A stretch of 64,000 nucleotides of DNA from Narthecium ossifragum (taxonomy: Eukaryota; Streptophyta; Magnoliopsida; Dioscoreales; Nartheciaceae): the NCBI GenBank assembly GCA_963920575.1, contig OY986972.1, positions 16,038,502 through 16,102,501 of the forward strand. Direction: 5' to 3'. The position numbers were made by a program, and so were the translations under genes. The notes below the pieces were generated by a model that worked only from the letters and a program-made list of their open reading frames with translations, ran no database searches and was not told the DNA's origin. Positions 44,275 through 55,691 of the stretch are shown here, piece by piece (position 1 is the first letter of the stretch; every line of letters starts with the position of its first letter).

Positions 44275-46081
44275 GTAGGCTGTAGGTCTTAGGGTGAGAT
44301 AGGATGGTTCATAGCATAGATGGGTAGGAATGGGTTAGATAGAGTCTTTAGATGCATCCTTGCATGCTTGATTGTTCTTAGTTTAAATCTTTTGAAGGTT
44401 GTTATATGTTTGTATATCACTAGATTATAAATTTGAACTAGAGAAAGTCTAGTTAAAAAAACAATAGCCCAGCAAGTGATCGGAAATTCATAGCTCTGTT
44501 TTGGATGGAGAAACTGCCTTCTTGATTCAATTCCGATCAAATTTTTTGACTGTATGTTTTGTTTTATCGTTCTCAAACTGGATGCAATACAAGAGGGTTA
44601 TTTTAATCTTTATTTGGATATGTTTGATCGGAGAAATCGGGTTAATTGCTGATATTTTACTCTTCCGTCGGAAAGCATATTCCTTTCCTAATTTCTGGTG
44701 GTTTTGAGAATCTAAAAGCTTGGTTTAATTAGTTTTGTGTTTTTGGGCTGAAGAGCTGAAATCTCTTGAGAGTTTGATTGGTTTTGATCACCTAAAAGTC
44801 TTATTGTTATGGAGCAATTTTATGCATAGCGTTGTTAGTGACTCCTTTATCACAATCATGATCACTTTAATCGAAGTTCTTAAAACTTTATATGCCGATA
44901 AATCATTTTAAGTGCTGCTATCCTACTCTTGACTGAATAATACTCGTTTTGCTTCTTGACGATAGGATCAACTATAGTGTTGGTTTTCTTTGATGGAATT
45001 GTCTCCACAATAACGATAAAAAGCCGGTTAAGCCAGCAAGTTTAGCTCTATTTCATAAATATAGATCCGTATTACTCCAGATCTTGGGTTTCTTGTCGAT
45101 ACTCGGTTCCAGTTTTAACATTATTTAGTATATTGACAAGCGACTGGTGAAAGTTTTGAGACATTCTTATGTACAAATCTTTGTTGATTCAAGATTGACG
45201 TTTTGCGACCAGATTAAAGGATGTTTTTATATGTCATTGTGCTATGGATTTTGATTTGTTGACGATTCATTGAACTCGATCAAAAAAATAAAATTGATTA
45301 GGCCCTCGAGAAGCTTGGCCAATGTCATTGTAACTATATTTGTGTTTGGTAATTGTTGCGGCTCATTTTTTTGCCCGGAAGTTGTTTATGGTTTTCTTTG
45401 CGTTGATTGCGAGTTTTGTTCTATTTTCTTTATTTGCTGTTAGCATTGAGAGAAGAACCCTTATTTCTTTGCCATTTTATCAAGATATTTCCTGTTTCAT
45501 GGATCAAATCAAGTGTAGAGTTGATGGACGATGCTTTTTTTTTGCATGACTTGTGAGTTTTTCTGGATATTGCCGGTGAAAATCTCGTTGGAAAGCAACC
45601 TTATAGTTGCAATTCCGTTAGTGACAAAGAGGCTGAGTTTTGGGATGGTTTCAACTCCTTTTTAAACCATGGTTTGATCTGATTTTTTGTGCAGGGATTT
45701 ATATAAATGAGTTTTGGATCCAAAATAGCCTTTTATTTCTTTGGATTTGACCAAGAATTGCCCAAAGAGAGTGGTGTAAGAGGAGTTGTGTTCTCAATGA
45801 AGAACAACCTTCTGCTCAACGTTTGATGATTTTGACCCTCAAACATGCAAATTTTTCATGGGCTTTCATCACTGGATTGCTCTTTAGAGTGCTTTTCGTG
45901 CATTTGTGGGTTTTGCTTATGTGTTGTGGGTTTTGGTTTTGGTTAGTGTTTGAACTCGGAACTGCTGTTCATACCGCTGGTCCAATTCAAAAGCTGGAAT
46001 CATAAATTAGATGGTTTTCTTTTTTCTAAATTTTGAGATTCTGGCTCGATTTGGGTTTATTGATGAATTAGCTGCATGTTT
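44275..46081 (+). other. Unassigned sequence after the LTR/PBS
   Basis: Probably the 5' internal or leader region of the LTR element, followed by unassigned sequence. Short open frames (for example around 45340-45549 and 45823-46005) are hydrophobic but match no family I know. No Gag or Pol motif is seen. Confidence 0.4.
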
Positions 46082-47032
46082 CAAATATTTCCAGCAAGGT
46101 CACTCTTAAATGCTCGTTCTTGTTGCAATTTTTCTTAGACCGTCACGATGAATAGAGGCTTTCAAGTAAAAATTTATGCTCCTGTCCCTTCATCAGGGAA
46201 TATTGCCTGATTCATCACCACTCGGAACCAGCTTGTTAGTGATCATTCACTTAAGAACAAAAGGTGTGTAATTTATAGGATGAGAGATGCCAAACATTTA
46301 ATCTCCATCCTTAAAATAACATGCTGAGGTTGCTTCTACCCAAACTCAGATGGCAATAAGTACTACGACAAACCAGGAAAAAAAATGACGGGAACAATCA
46401 CCAAGGCAACTTCAGTTCCTGCAAACCCATTTTGAATGGTGCAATAGTGTCAAGATGGATCTTTCCATTCTCTTTTAGAAACTAGTCATGACAAAGAGTA
46501 CCATGATGCATTTTGATATGCAAGGATAAACATGGGACCTTTTGTTATTGACAAGGTGGTAGCATGAGAATTGAACTAGAATTTGACTGAAAGCTTGCTG
46601 CATTTGATATTATTACTTTTCCTACGGAGCAAAAAGAATTTGAACTTCAATAGCAAGAATTTAGCTACTGCTGAAATAGGTCAATTTGTTTTATGAAGAG
46701 AAGATGAGGTATTGAAAGTGAAACAAACTGGAAGTAACAGTATAACCACAAGTTGTATGGACCTCTAATTGAGTGTAGAATTAAGCCCTGGCCGTATCTT
46801 ATCATCAATGTACCCCTTGTGCACTGTCACGACACCTCGTTACTGGTATCTTAGTAGCAGCAGCTGCTTTGGGGAGTAGTTATCTGATTTTAGGTATGGT
46901 AGGTACTAAAAGCCCACCTAGTTGTTCCAAGAACCCACAGGTTCTATGCTGGGGGTTTTGAGAGCAAGATGATGAAGAGGGAAGCTGCATTAAATCTTGG
47001 AATTAGGTAGATAACTTGCGATTTATTTCTCC

Positions 47033-48634
47033 ATGTATTGGCAGGATTTTTTTGTCTTGTTTTTGATTAAATCCATACAATGCCTCGATAGAAGTCCTAA
47101 TAATGTGACATTGGCTACTTCTTATAGAGAGCATGCTGCAATTGACATGATCAGAGAGGCACACAGGAGAGTTATGGTTGCCAAATTCGTACCGAACCAT
47201 CCGATCCTGCCCATCATCGAAGAAGCTAAAGCCCGAAAACGCGTTGACCTCAAAAGCCTACAGGCTTACGTGATCACCTCCGGCCTCTTTCGCGACTCCT
47301 TTGCAGCCAGCCGAATTGTTGAATTCTGCCTCCGAACGGGTCCAGCTAACCTAAGCTATGCCAACTCGGTTTTCAACTCAATAGACTGTCCTGATGTCTA
47401 TACATGGAACGCCATGATTGCCGGACATACTGCATATGGCACGCCGGATTCCGCTGTCAGTTACTACTTTCGAATGCGGGCTGGTGGCGCACCTGCGAAC
47501 AATTACACATTTGCTCTTATGGTCAACGCTTGCATTGCCAGTTGCAACATTGGCTTAGGAAGAGAAGTGCATGGCCAGGTACTGAAGTGCGGCATTGTGG
47601 ACTTGCTTGTGGTGAAGAACACTCTTTTGAGGATGTACTCCAACATGGGTCTCTTAGAGGATACCAAGCTCTTGTTCGCGGAGAGTTTGCACTTGGATTC
47701 AATCTCCTGGAACACCATGATCTCGGCTTATAGTAGGAATGGAGACATCGGCAAAGCGAGAGACTCGTTTGATAGAATGCCTAATAGGAGCTTGGTTTCC
47801 TGGAGTGCTATGTTAGATGGCTATGTGAAGACTGGTAATTTCTCTGAAGCATTGAGTCTGTTCAATGAGATGCAAGCCGAGAGGATAAAACCGGATGCGG
47901 TGACGTTGGTGACAGTATTGACAGCTTGTGCGAATTCAGGTGCGCTCGATCAGGGACGATGGATTCATCTCTACATTGATAGGAATGCACTCGGGAAGGA
48001 TGGCAATGTGGTTCTTGAGACGGCTCTTGTCGATATGTACTCTAAATGTGGTTGCATAGATTCAGCTCTGGAAGTGTTTGAAAGTGTGAAAAGTGGGGAC
48101 GTTGTGTTGTGGAATGCAATGATCGGTGGCCTCGCCATGAATGGCTATGGAGACAATGCTATTGATCTCTTTCGGAAGATGAAAACCCTGGAAATTGTAC
48201 CGAACAAAACAACATTTGTTTGCGTTTTATGTGCTTGCGCCCATGCAGGGATTGTCGACGATGGCATTGAGATATTCAAGTCTATGAAATTGTATGGCAT
48301 TGAACCTCATAGAGAGCATTATGGGTGCTTGGCCGATATCCTGGGAAGAGCAGGGCGACTGCAAGAGGCCAAGGATGTGCTTCTCAACATGCCTATGGAG
48401 CCACAAGCTTCCCAATGGGGTGCACTGATGGCTGCATGCCGAACTCACAAAGACATCGAGACAGGGGAGCGTGTTGGCATGCGTCTGATAACATTGGAGC
48501 CGCATGATGGCGGCCGATACATTTTGTTGGCAAACATGTATGCAGCTGCAGGCAGGTGGGAGGATGCAAGAAATACCAGGATATTAATGGAATCCAAGGG
48601 GATCAAGAAGGAAATAGGCTGCAGCTTCACATAG
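47033..48634 (+). CDS. PPR protein, PLS class with E domain, copy B (533 aa; DYW lost)
   Basis: An uninterrupted frame with about a dozen PPR-type motifs, e.g. DVYTWNAMIAGHTAYGTPD, LDSISWNTMISAYSRNGDI, RSLVSWSAMLDGYVKTGNF and GDVVLWNAMIGGLAMNGYG, then the E-type tail (GGRYILLANMYAAAGRWEDA, ending EIGCSFT). PLS-class PPR proteins bind organelle RNA and most act in C-to-U editing. The ATG at 47033 is probably not the native start: copy A begins 30 codons further upstream (MMKREAAL), where copy B has an in-frame TAG (LGIR*), unless a short intron is used. The E+ region follows in another frame (48639-48785) and the DYW domain is replaced by a duplicated upstream fragment. It may be expressed, but its function is doubtful. 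Confidence 0.8.
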   Translation: MYWQDFFVLFLIKSIQCLDRSPNNVTLATSYREHAAIDMIREAHRRVMVAKFVPNHPILPIIEEAKARKRVDLKSLQAYVITSGLFRDSFAASRIVEFCLRTGPANLSYANSVFNSIDCPDVYTWNAMIAGHTAYGTPDSAVSYYFRMRAGGAPANNYTFALMVNACIASCNIGLGREVHGQVLKCGIVDLLVVKNTLLRMYSNMGLLEDTKLLFAESLHLDSISWNTMISAYSRNGDIGKARDSFDRMPNRSLVSWSAMLDGYVKTGNFSEALSLFNEMQAERIKPDAVTLVTVLTACANSGALDQGRWIHLYIDRNALGKDGNVVLETALVDMYSKCGCIDSALEVFESVKSGDVVLWNAMIGGLAMNGYGDNAIDLFRKMKTLEIVPNKTTFVCVLCACAHAGIVDDGIEIFKSMKLYGIEPHREHYGCLADILGRAGRLQEAKDVLLNMPMEPQASQWGALMAACRTHKDIETGERVGMRLITLEPHDGGRYILLANMYAAAGRWEDARNTRILMESKGIKKEIGCSFT

Positions 48635-48785
48635 TGGAATGGAAATTCATGAGTTTGTTGTTGGTGATATGAAACATCCTCAGTGCACAGAGATTTATGC
48701 TGTGTTGGATGAGATGGAGAGGAAACTAAACAAGGCAGCGTATGTGAGAGATGCATCTCACTCGTTGGTCGACGTCGATGATGAC
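48635..48785 (+). pseudogene. Out-of-frame E+ region of PPR copy B
   Basis: It reads EIHEFVVGDMKHPQCTEIYA and VLDEMERKL, a classic E+ motif, in the +1 frame relative to the PPR array. The stop CSFT-TAG before it is shared with copy A. It ends at the duplication breakpoint GATGATGACG. Confidence 0.85.
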
Positions 48786-49034
48786 GTTCATCAGGGAATA
48801 TTGCCTGATTCATCACCATTCGGAACCAGCTTGTTAGTGATCATTCAGTTCGCTCATGCCCCTAGGTGAAACACATCTTTACCTCATATTTCTTGATTCA
48901 GATAAATGAGTTGGTTTTGTATCCATGATTTTACACTATATCTTAAGCACATGCACTTAAGAACAAAAAGTGTGTAATTTATAGGATGAGAGATGCCAAA
49001 CAAAAAGTGTGTAATTTATAGGATGGGAGATGCC
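48786..49034 (+). repeat. Misplaced copy of the PPR upstream segment, then a 37-bp tandem repeat
   Basis: TTCATCAGGGAATATTGCC to AGAGATGCC matches the segment found upstream of the PPR genes (46190-46300, and 25830-26040 in reverse). Within it AACAAAAAGTGTGTAATTTA recurs at about 48962 and 48999. Confidence 0.85.
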
Positions 49035-49771
49035 TACAATCTTTAAAATATCATATTTCCTCTTGAGAACCTAAAATCCTTTCAAAAACAGCCTTCTGAT
49101 CTCCATTAACACCATTAATAATAATTAAAAATCTGTTACCTGACTTGAATATCCTACGACATTGAAATCGCTATATAAGGTTGGAAAGGCGGTTTAAGTC
49201 ATTTAATAACTATAATCATTGATTAAAACTGTTGATTCGTGGGAATGGTATTTTTGACCGGATTCTTGTGTTGGTCATGATCTTCATTGTTTCATTCTCT
49301 TTCTTTTGTTTTCATGTTACTGCTCTTTTGCCTTAATTTCCATCATTGATTAGATAATATGGGAAGAAACTTTATCAAACTTATTTGCATCAGTTTATAT
49401 TTTACAGCCCCTTCTTTTCTTCAGCAGCATGGAATGGTGTGAGATTCACAATGCTTGTTTAGTTCAACATTGCGCTTCCGGGTCATGAAAGATGAACTCT
49501 ATCTGGTTATGTTGCTTTAAAAAAAAAAGAAAACTTTGAGCCCGAAGGCTGGGTACAACAACTAGCTGGCTGGCTCTCCTAATCGGGGTCACCATTCCTA
49601 GCAACTACATCTATGGCCTGGACACTAACAGCCAACAGTACATTTATTTCCCTCACTTGGTTATATCATAACCTTTTGATATTAGATGGTTGGGAGATTC
49701 TGATCATAGGTTTGCTTGAATCCAACGATTCAGTGGTTTCACAGTCGGTTAACAATGGTTCCTAGGAGAGA

Positions 49772-49797
49772 GTGGGGTGGGGGTGGTTACGGGAGGG

Positions 49798-49842
<45 letters not shown>

Positions 49843-50560
49843 TGTGGGTTGGGACATCGGCGTTCACGGAGGAGAGGTGAAGCCAAGGCGGAAGCGACGA
49901 GCCGACGTTCAAGGAGGAGAGGAGTCTAGTCTCATGGCAGTGTCGACAGTGGAGGGTACCGGGGGTGGCGGCTGTTGCCGCCAGCGACGTCATCCTCCCA
50001 TCTTATTAGGCTTTGCCCACGACTGGCGTCGAGGAGAAGAGAAAGAGGTTGGAGCCAGCGTTCACGGAAGAGAGGAGTCCAGTCTCGCGGCAGCGTCGGC
50101 GGTGGAGGGAGGTCGGGGTGGCTTGTGGCGGAGCTCGATGGCGAAGAGCGGCCGTGGCGGCCGGGCGTTGGGCGTCGGGGTTCCGACGGGTGACGATATC
50201 GAAGGAGGAGACGCCGTGGAAGAGAGACCCCAAGATGGGTTCCAGGCGGCCGGGACCGGTGATGAAAGAGAGAGGTGGGGTGGGTGAGGGTACCTCTGTC
50301 GCGATTCCGAGCTTCTCCGCCAGCGTCGGGACTTCCGACCTCCCGACCTCCCCGATCTCCTCACCCGACCTCCGATCTCCCCGATCTCTGGCGTCGTGAA
50401 CGGGGAAGTGGAGCGAACGGTGTGGATGCATCATCACCGGAGCAGGGAAGTGGAGGCGTCACCAAGTTGGACTTCGTCGGAGAAGAAAGGTTTCAAAACG
50501 ATGGTGTTTGTTGGCGGCGAGGAGGAAGGAAAGAGGGGAAGAAGAAGAGAAAGCACGGGA
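49772..50560. other. GC-rich island with a GA microsatellite, no gene recognised
   Basis: A (GA)n run spans 49805-49839. A segment with GAGGAGAGGAGTCTAGTCTC at 49913 recurs as GGAAGAGAGGAGTCCAGTCTC-like at about 50068. Several overlapping open frames exist on both strands, but all are low-complexity Arg/Gly/Ser/Pro and none shows a domain. It may be the exon or leader of a GC-rich transposon. From 49035 to 49771 and 50561 to 51477 I see no coding sequence. Confidence 0.4.
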
Positions 50561-51477
50561 ATATACTAGTATCAATATATAAGGCAAAAGATACTAACTT
50601 TATACAAAATGGGTACCGATATGCCTAGTTGCTTCGGAAGTGGTAAAGGTCTAGATCGACCACAATTTACATGTACCATGAAAAGAGCGAATTTCATTTA
50701 TTTCACCCAGCAGTAGGTCTAATTATGTTTGAATAGAAACCTGCTCCCAGTATTTCGACTTTCTTAATTCCCATCTATGCTCCTGTTGAAAATTGGTTAG
50801 TTTAATCAGTTTGCTGTACCAATAAACACAATTTCTGACAATTGTCAGAATGGCATATAACCATGCAGCATCCATAATCCAAATAATCCCTACTCCTTGT
50901 ACTTAACTTTCCTACTAGAAGATCCACTGCCACAAATGCCATCATCATTGGCATGTCCTATGGCCAAATACACACTTTTTGACAAATAAGTTGTCTTCTG
51001 CAGGTCAAGTTCTGCAATAGCACTGCTACAGCAACTGGTTCTAGACCCTAACTCATCGTGATATTGATGTTGGTTTATCCTTTGCTACCTATATGGTCCT
51101 TGACTCATCATGATGTTGATCTTCGTTATCCTTTGGTCAGTATGTAGGTTTCTTACCAAACCATCCTTGAAAATCTTGCATCATAGTCCCCATGATTGGC
51201 TTAACATCACTAAACTGTGCACTTGGTCACTCAAGCATATACTATCATGGTTTTCAAGTCTTCAAACTAGGCCATTGTTTATTACATCCAACAAGATATC
51301 TTAGAATTGACTTGCCATGCCACCATTCATGATATATAGACATCTTAGCAGCAGAAAAATTACCAGCTTCTGATCCGCCTAAGGATGAGTTCGTCAAAAA
51401 TAACACCAGGATAGAACTTCAAAACGAGAATAAGGAAACTAAGCACATCTTTAACGGGGAGAAAGGGAAAGCCAACC

Positions 51478-51772
51478 TCTGAACTTGAGATTGCAACGTA
51501 TTTACAAGTGAGAGGAGTTCTTCCTTTTCAGTAACAGCAGCCATTGCTTTATCTGCAGCATCCTTCAATTTTGACTCAGCATCTGCCTCTGTAACCCTGA
51601 CCCGCTCTTCAGCTCTCACCACAGCTGCTTCTAACACCACAGCATGTACCCTAGCTTTTGCAATCTCAGAACGCCATAGTTGGGCCTCTTGAAATGCTGA
51701 GTCTCTCTGCTTTAATAAGACTTCCCTCTCCTTGCTTAGAGATGAAACTTTTTCTTCAGATTCTTTCAGCTA
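51478..51772 (-). pseudogene. Isolated coiled-coil exon, possibly of a SWAP70/PH-domain protein
   Basis: Between an acceptor (TTTGTAG|CTG) and a donor-like AG|GTTGGC the minus strand reads LKESEEKVSSLSKEREVLLK, AQLWRSEIAKARVHAVVLEA and VVRAEERVRV, then ESKLKDAADKAMAA. The regular heptad pattern suggests a long coiled coil. I recall similar segments in plant PH-domain SWAP70-like proteins, but this is uncertain. No neighbouring exons of the same gene were recognised, so it may be a fragment. Confidence 0.4.
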
Positions 51773-52582
51773 CAAAGTGAAAAAAGAAAATGGAAGGGTC
51801 AACTCTTACTGGAGAACATCATTTGAATATTGAAGTACGTACTTAAGATGGATACAATTCTTTATGTGATTGTAATACCATGTTGTAAACTGAAGGGAAT
51901 TTCTTTGAAGTTAAGACCTGGCTCAAAAGTCGCACTAGTTGGACCAAGCGGTGGTGGGAAGGTAAATCATCTATTATTTTCCTACCAATCACTGTTTGCT
52001 TTTTCTTTCTCTATATAAGTGTCATCTTGTAGATGAGACTGCTTTTGTAATGCTCTTATTCTAAATTCTGGCCATTAAAAAATGTCCTCTTCCATGTCTA
52101 CTGCAGACTACAATAGCAAATCTGATCCAATAAAGGGCAGAATCTTGCTAAATGGAGTTCCATTAATGGAAATATCACATGAGCATCTTTACAAGAAGGT
52201 AATATTCACAGTCTGATGTTGACCAACTTCAGCTACTTATGATAGCATTGACTGACATGAGGAGAAGCATCTATGATATTGCGCATTTGACTTTTTGTGA
52301 TAGAGAGTTACCTGGCACTTGCAGGATCTAAAATTCTCTTATGTTTTCCCATGGTTATGTCAACTAGCAGTGAGAACTAATCAGTAATTCATCTGATATG
52401 CAGGTCAGTATAGTGAGCCAAGAGCTTGTCCTTTTTAACTGCTCAATCGAAGAGAATATTGCATATGGATTCAATGGCAAAGCCAGCCATACTGACGTAG
52501 AAAATGCCACTGTAAGTCTTACACATCCTTTCACATATATAGTATATTCCATAACTTACCCGTCATCAACAATAGCTGCTGT

Positions 52583-54158
52583 TGTTACTGAAAAAAATAC
52601 TCGAGTATCGACCAATGGATATCTATCGTCAAGACGGACACATGGCACCCATACAACAAGCCACAATCAGCGTGCCCACAACGCCGTACGGGTATGACAC
52701 GTGGACGATTTGATGTCGATGTTAGTGGAATCATCGCAAACGAGACTGCTCAGAAGCAGAGGCGTTGACCAATGAAGGCAGACACACATTAAATGTTGCT
52801 CGATACTCGAGTTCAAAACTCATCATCACACCGCCTTCACCATTATGACGTGCAGTATAACGACACCAAGGTCGAACCTGAGCTGCTTCAAGGGGATGTC
52901 AAGGTTGAGATGGAAATCCCGAGATCGAAGCAATGTACAAAGACTCGAAGCTAAGAACTGAGTAACCCGAATCAAGGCTTGAGGTGTCACATGAAGTAAG
53001 TAACACCTAGGTCGAGTCTTGAGACCAAGGTGATGAAGCAAATTCGAGGTCGAGTGGGCATATGAAGCCGGATACCAAATCCAAGGTCTAGACGACAGGA
53101 GAAACGGAACCCTTACCATGATCCCACGATCTATAAAATCTCCTAAAACAAAGGCGTGGGAGGCGGAGCGAGAAAACAAGGAAACTGTTATCTTTGGGCT
53201 ACGTGTCAAGATGACAACGAGATCCGACCCATGACGATGGCTAGCAACCTCCACATGGAGGCGACCGCCCGAGGCATAAAAGGTTGAAAGCGAAGTAGAA
53301 GAACCCCTGTTGTTGTTCAATGGAAGTACTGTTGTTGTTCAATGGAAGTAAGTAACTAGTCATTTCTCTGCTTTATTACTTGCTTATTTTCTACTTAGGA
53401 GTAGCATCTAAATCTTAGGAGTAACTAAAACACTTCCTAGGAGTAGATCAATTTATTCTAGGAGTAGTTTAGCCATCGCTAGGAGTAGTTTAATGTCCAA
53501 TCTAGGATTAAAATAGCCATCGTGATAACCATAGTTCTGTTCTTAGTTATCTTCACCCAAAAATCTAAGGGTGAGAATTCGGTAAATACCGAACCGAATT
53601 ACCGAATACCGAAATACCGAAATTCCATGATTTTAAAAACCGAACCGAACCGAATTAGGGCATAAAACCGAACCGAACCGAATTAATTCGGTACACTAAT
53701 TTAAAAATCGAACCGAACCGAATTCATGAAAAAACCGAACCGAATCGAAAAAACCGAAATACTGAAATTTTTTTACTTACAATATAAAACCGAACCGAAA
53801 TAAGCTATATAATTTTAAAAATTTCGGTATTTACCGAATTTTAAAAATAAAAATCGAAACCGAACCGAATACCGAATTTTTGACAAAAAAAAAAACCGAA
53901 CCGAACTGAATATACCGAAAAACCGAACCGAATTGTTCGGTTCAGTTCGGTTCGGTTCTAAAAATTCGGTTCGGTTTTGCTCACCCCTACAAAAATCCAC
54001 AAAAAGTCATATCCATTAGACTTAAGTTTTACAAAAAGTCTTTTTAATTGAGGCACGACTGAACCCATGAACCCTTTTGATTATCCCTGTGCTACGGTTG
54101 GCACACCTCACGTGCCTGGCGACCACGTATCTATCCCGGGTATAATTTTTGAGCAACA
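52583..54158. mobile_element. LTR-like insertion in the ABCB27 pseudogene, carrying a MITE
   Basis: It begins TGTTACTG and ends GAGCAACA; flanks are GCTGT (52578-52582) and TCTGT (54159-54163), a 4/5 match. A CTAGGAGTAG-like unit recurs five times around 53395-53490. Its removal brings the two ABC exon regions into their expected relation. No PBS, PPT or coding sequence is visible, so orientation and family remain open. Confidence 0.5.
53566..53989. mobile_element. hAT-type MITE, 424 bp
   Basis: Terminal inverted repeats TAAGGGTGAG and CTCACCCCTA are flanked by the perfect 8-bp target duplication CAAAAATC at 53558-53565 and 53990-53997. The interior is made almost only of ACCGAACCGAA units, in opposite orientation at the two ends, so the whole element can fold on itself. 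No coding capacity. Confidence 0.93.
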
Positions 54159-54761
54159 TCTGTTCACCAAACAGAAAATGGCAAATGCACATGAATTTGT
54201 ATCAAAATTTCCAGAACAGTACAAAACCCATGTTGGGGAGTGAGGTATAAAACTCTCTGGTGGACAAAAACAGAGAATAGCTATTGCAAGAGCTCTGTTG
54301 ATGAACCCTAGTGTTCACCTCTTGGATGAACGCACAAGCGCCCTAGACGCCGAGAGCGAATATCTGGTTCAGGTCTAAATTACTTGAATTACCTTTGATT
54401 ACACTATTCGACAGCAATTAGAACAAGGTTATCTATTCTGAATTTCATAAAGGAGCACAGTTCCTGTCATACTCATGCAGATCATGGTCCATCATCATGT
54501 GTAGGCTCTCTTCATTTATTTGTCCTGCAAGTTGAACCCTTTGTTTGCATGGTTCAGGATGCACTGGAGTCCCTGATGGAAGGAAGAACAGTTCCTGTGA
54601 TAGCACACAGACTGTCCACTGTGAAAAGTGCGGACACCGTTGCTGTAATCTCTGATGGTCTGATAGCTGAGAGCGGCACCCATGATGAATTACTCGAGCA
54701 AGATGGCATTTATACCGCATTGGTGAAGAGACAATTGCAAGTGCACAAAGCTGAAATATGA

Positions 54762-55691
54762 TCTCTATTACAGTTTGTTTAAACAAGATTTTGAGACAGG
54801 AGCGGGGCTGACGCAAACTAGAGAATCACAGCGTAACATGACATCTATAATCTATATTATTGGACGCAGGCATGTTCAAGAATTTATCCAGGCGCTTTAT
54901 TAGCAAGAAAATTCCTGAAGCACATGCATACTGTAAGAAGTGCTGAGGCAATTTCCTAATTGCAAGGCATTTGTTTGCACCATTTGTTTAGATTTAACAT
55001 AAAAGTTCTAGTTCACATACAACACTACTGCCACATAGAATATCTGAACCTGGTTCCAAAGATGGAAAGCTAAGACTGAAATATATTTCCACTGCTGAAC
55101 TAAAGGTTAGATTATATCATATTTTCCTTTTACTATCCGTCTGTTCATTGCCTGGAATTCATTGTGATCCAATTTCTAGGGTCCAATGTTTTCTTCATCA
55201 CATCTGCCAATAGGATCTTTTAAGTAAAATCAGTTTGATGGTGCTTACCATGTAGCAAAATAAAGGTGTTACACTGACAGTTGTGGACATACACTGAATT
55301 GACTGAACTATAAATACATGGAAGATCAGTCCAACAACAGGAATATTTGCAAGACCTCCTATGAAGAACATAGAACATGTGTTCTATTGTACGCTGCTCA
55401 TGGATTTTCTTGCATACAAGCCTGCGAACTATGGCTCCGAACAACTTCGCATTTCCAACCACTTTAGTCATCGACGTTAGCCACGCAATAAAGCTGAAAT
55501 CTGTTTTAGGACTCCTGACCTATATTTTTGCAGCCATAGTTCTCAGATTTCCAGCATTCAGATGGAGCAATGTCATGCATGCAACTCTGTGAAAATGCAA
55601 ATACATTGCAAAAAAAAAACTCAGTTCCTTGTCATGGCCAATTCCATCATTGAGCAAACATCTTTACAATTACACCAAAGTAATCTGGTTA
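54762..55691. other. Intergenic sequence
   Basis: Between the end of the ABCB27 remnant and the mTERF gene on the opposite strand I see no gene, repeat or transposon end. Confidence 0.5.

Larger units (their letters stand above)
46082..48785 (+). repeat. Inverted duplicate of the PPR locus (copy B)
   Basis: This block equals about 21003-26130 in reverse complement, apart from the 2.3-kb solo LTR present only in copy A. It covers about 0.9 kb of upstream sequence and the PPR coding region, and stops abruptly within the acidic VDVDDD stretch after the E+ region. Confidence 0.92.
51893..54761 (+). pseudogene. ABCB27: ABCB27/ALS1-type half ABC transporter, nucleotide-binding domain remnant
   Basis: Exon pieces read [20 protein letters not shown] (Walker A; GK then intron), TTIANLI (52106), [20 protein letters not shown] (Q-loop, 52404-52511), [36 protein letters not shown] (signature), [18 protein letters not shown] (Walker B; A to R after DE) and, in the last exon 54559-54761, [13 protein letters not shown] (H-loop) to a natural stop. 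ALS1-type transporters sit in the tonoplast and support aluminium tolerance. This copy is dead: a 16-nt deletion removes RFYDP and shifts the frame at 52122, a TGA replaces a probable CGA before GIKLSGG, and an LTR plus MITE lies before the KMANAHEF exon. The transmembrane part is absent. Confidence 0.9.

Noticed and set aside
47404..47733. Second plus-strand frame inside PPR copy B
   Set aside because: Alternate frame of a well-supported PPR coding sequence; no independent motif.
49772..50437. Frames of 130-170 codons in the GC-rich island
   Set aside because: They depend on a GA microsatellite and G/C-rich repeats, overlap on both strands and match nothing known to me.
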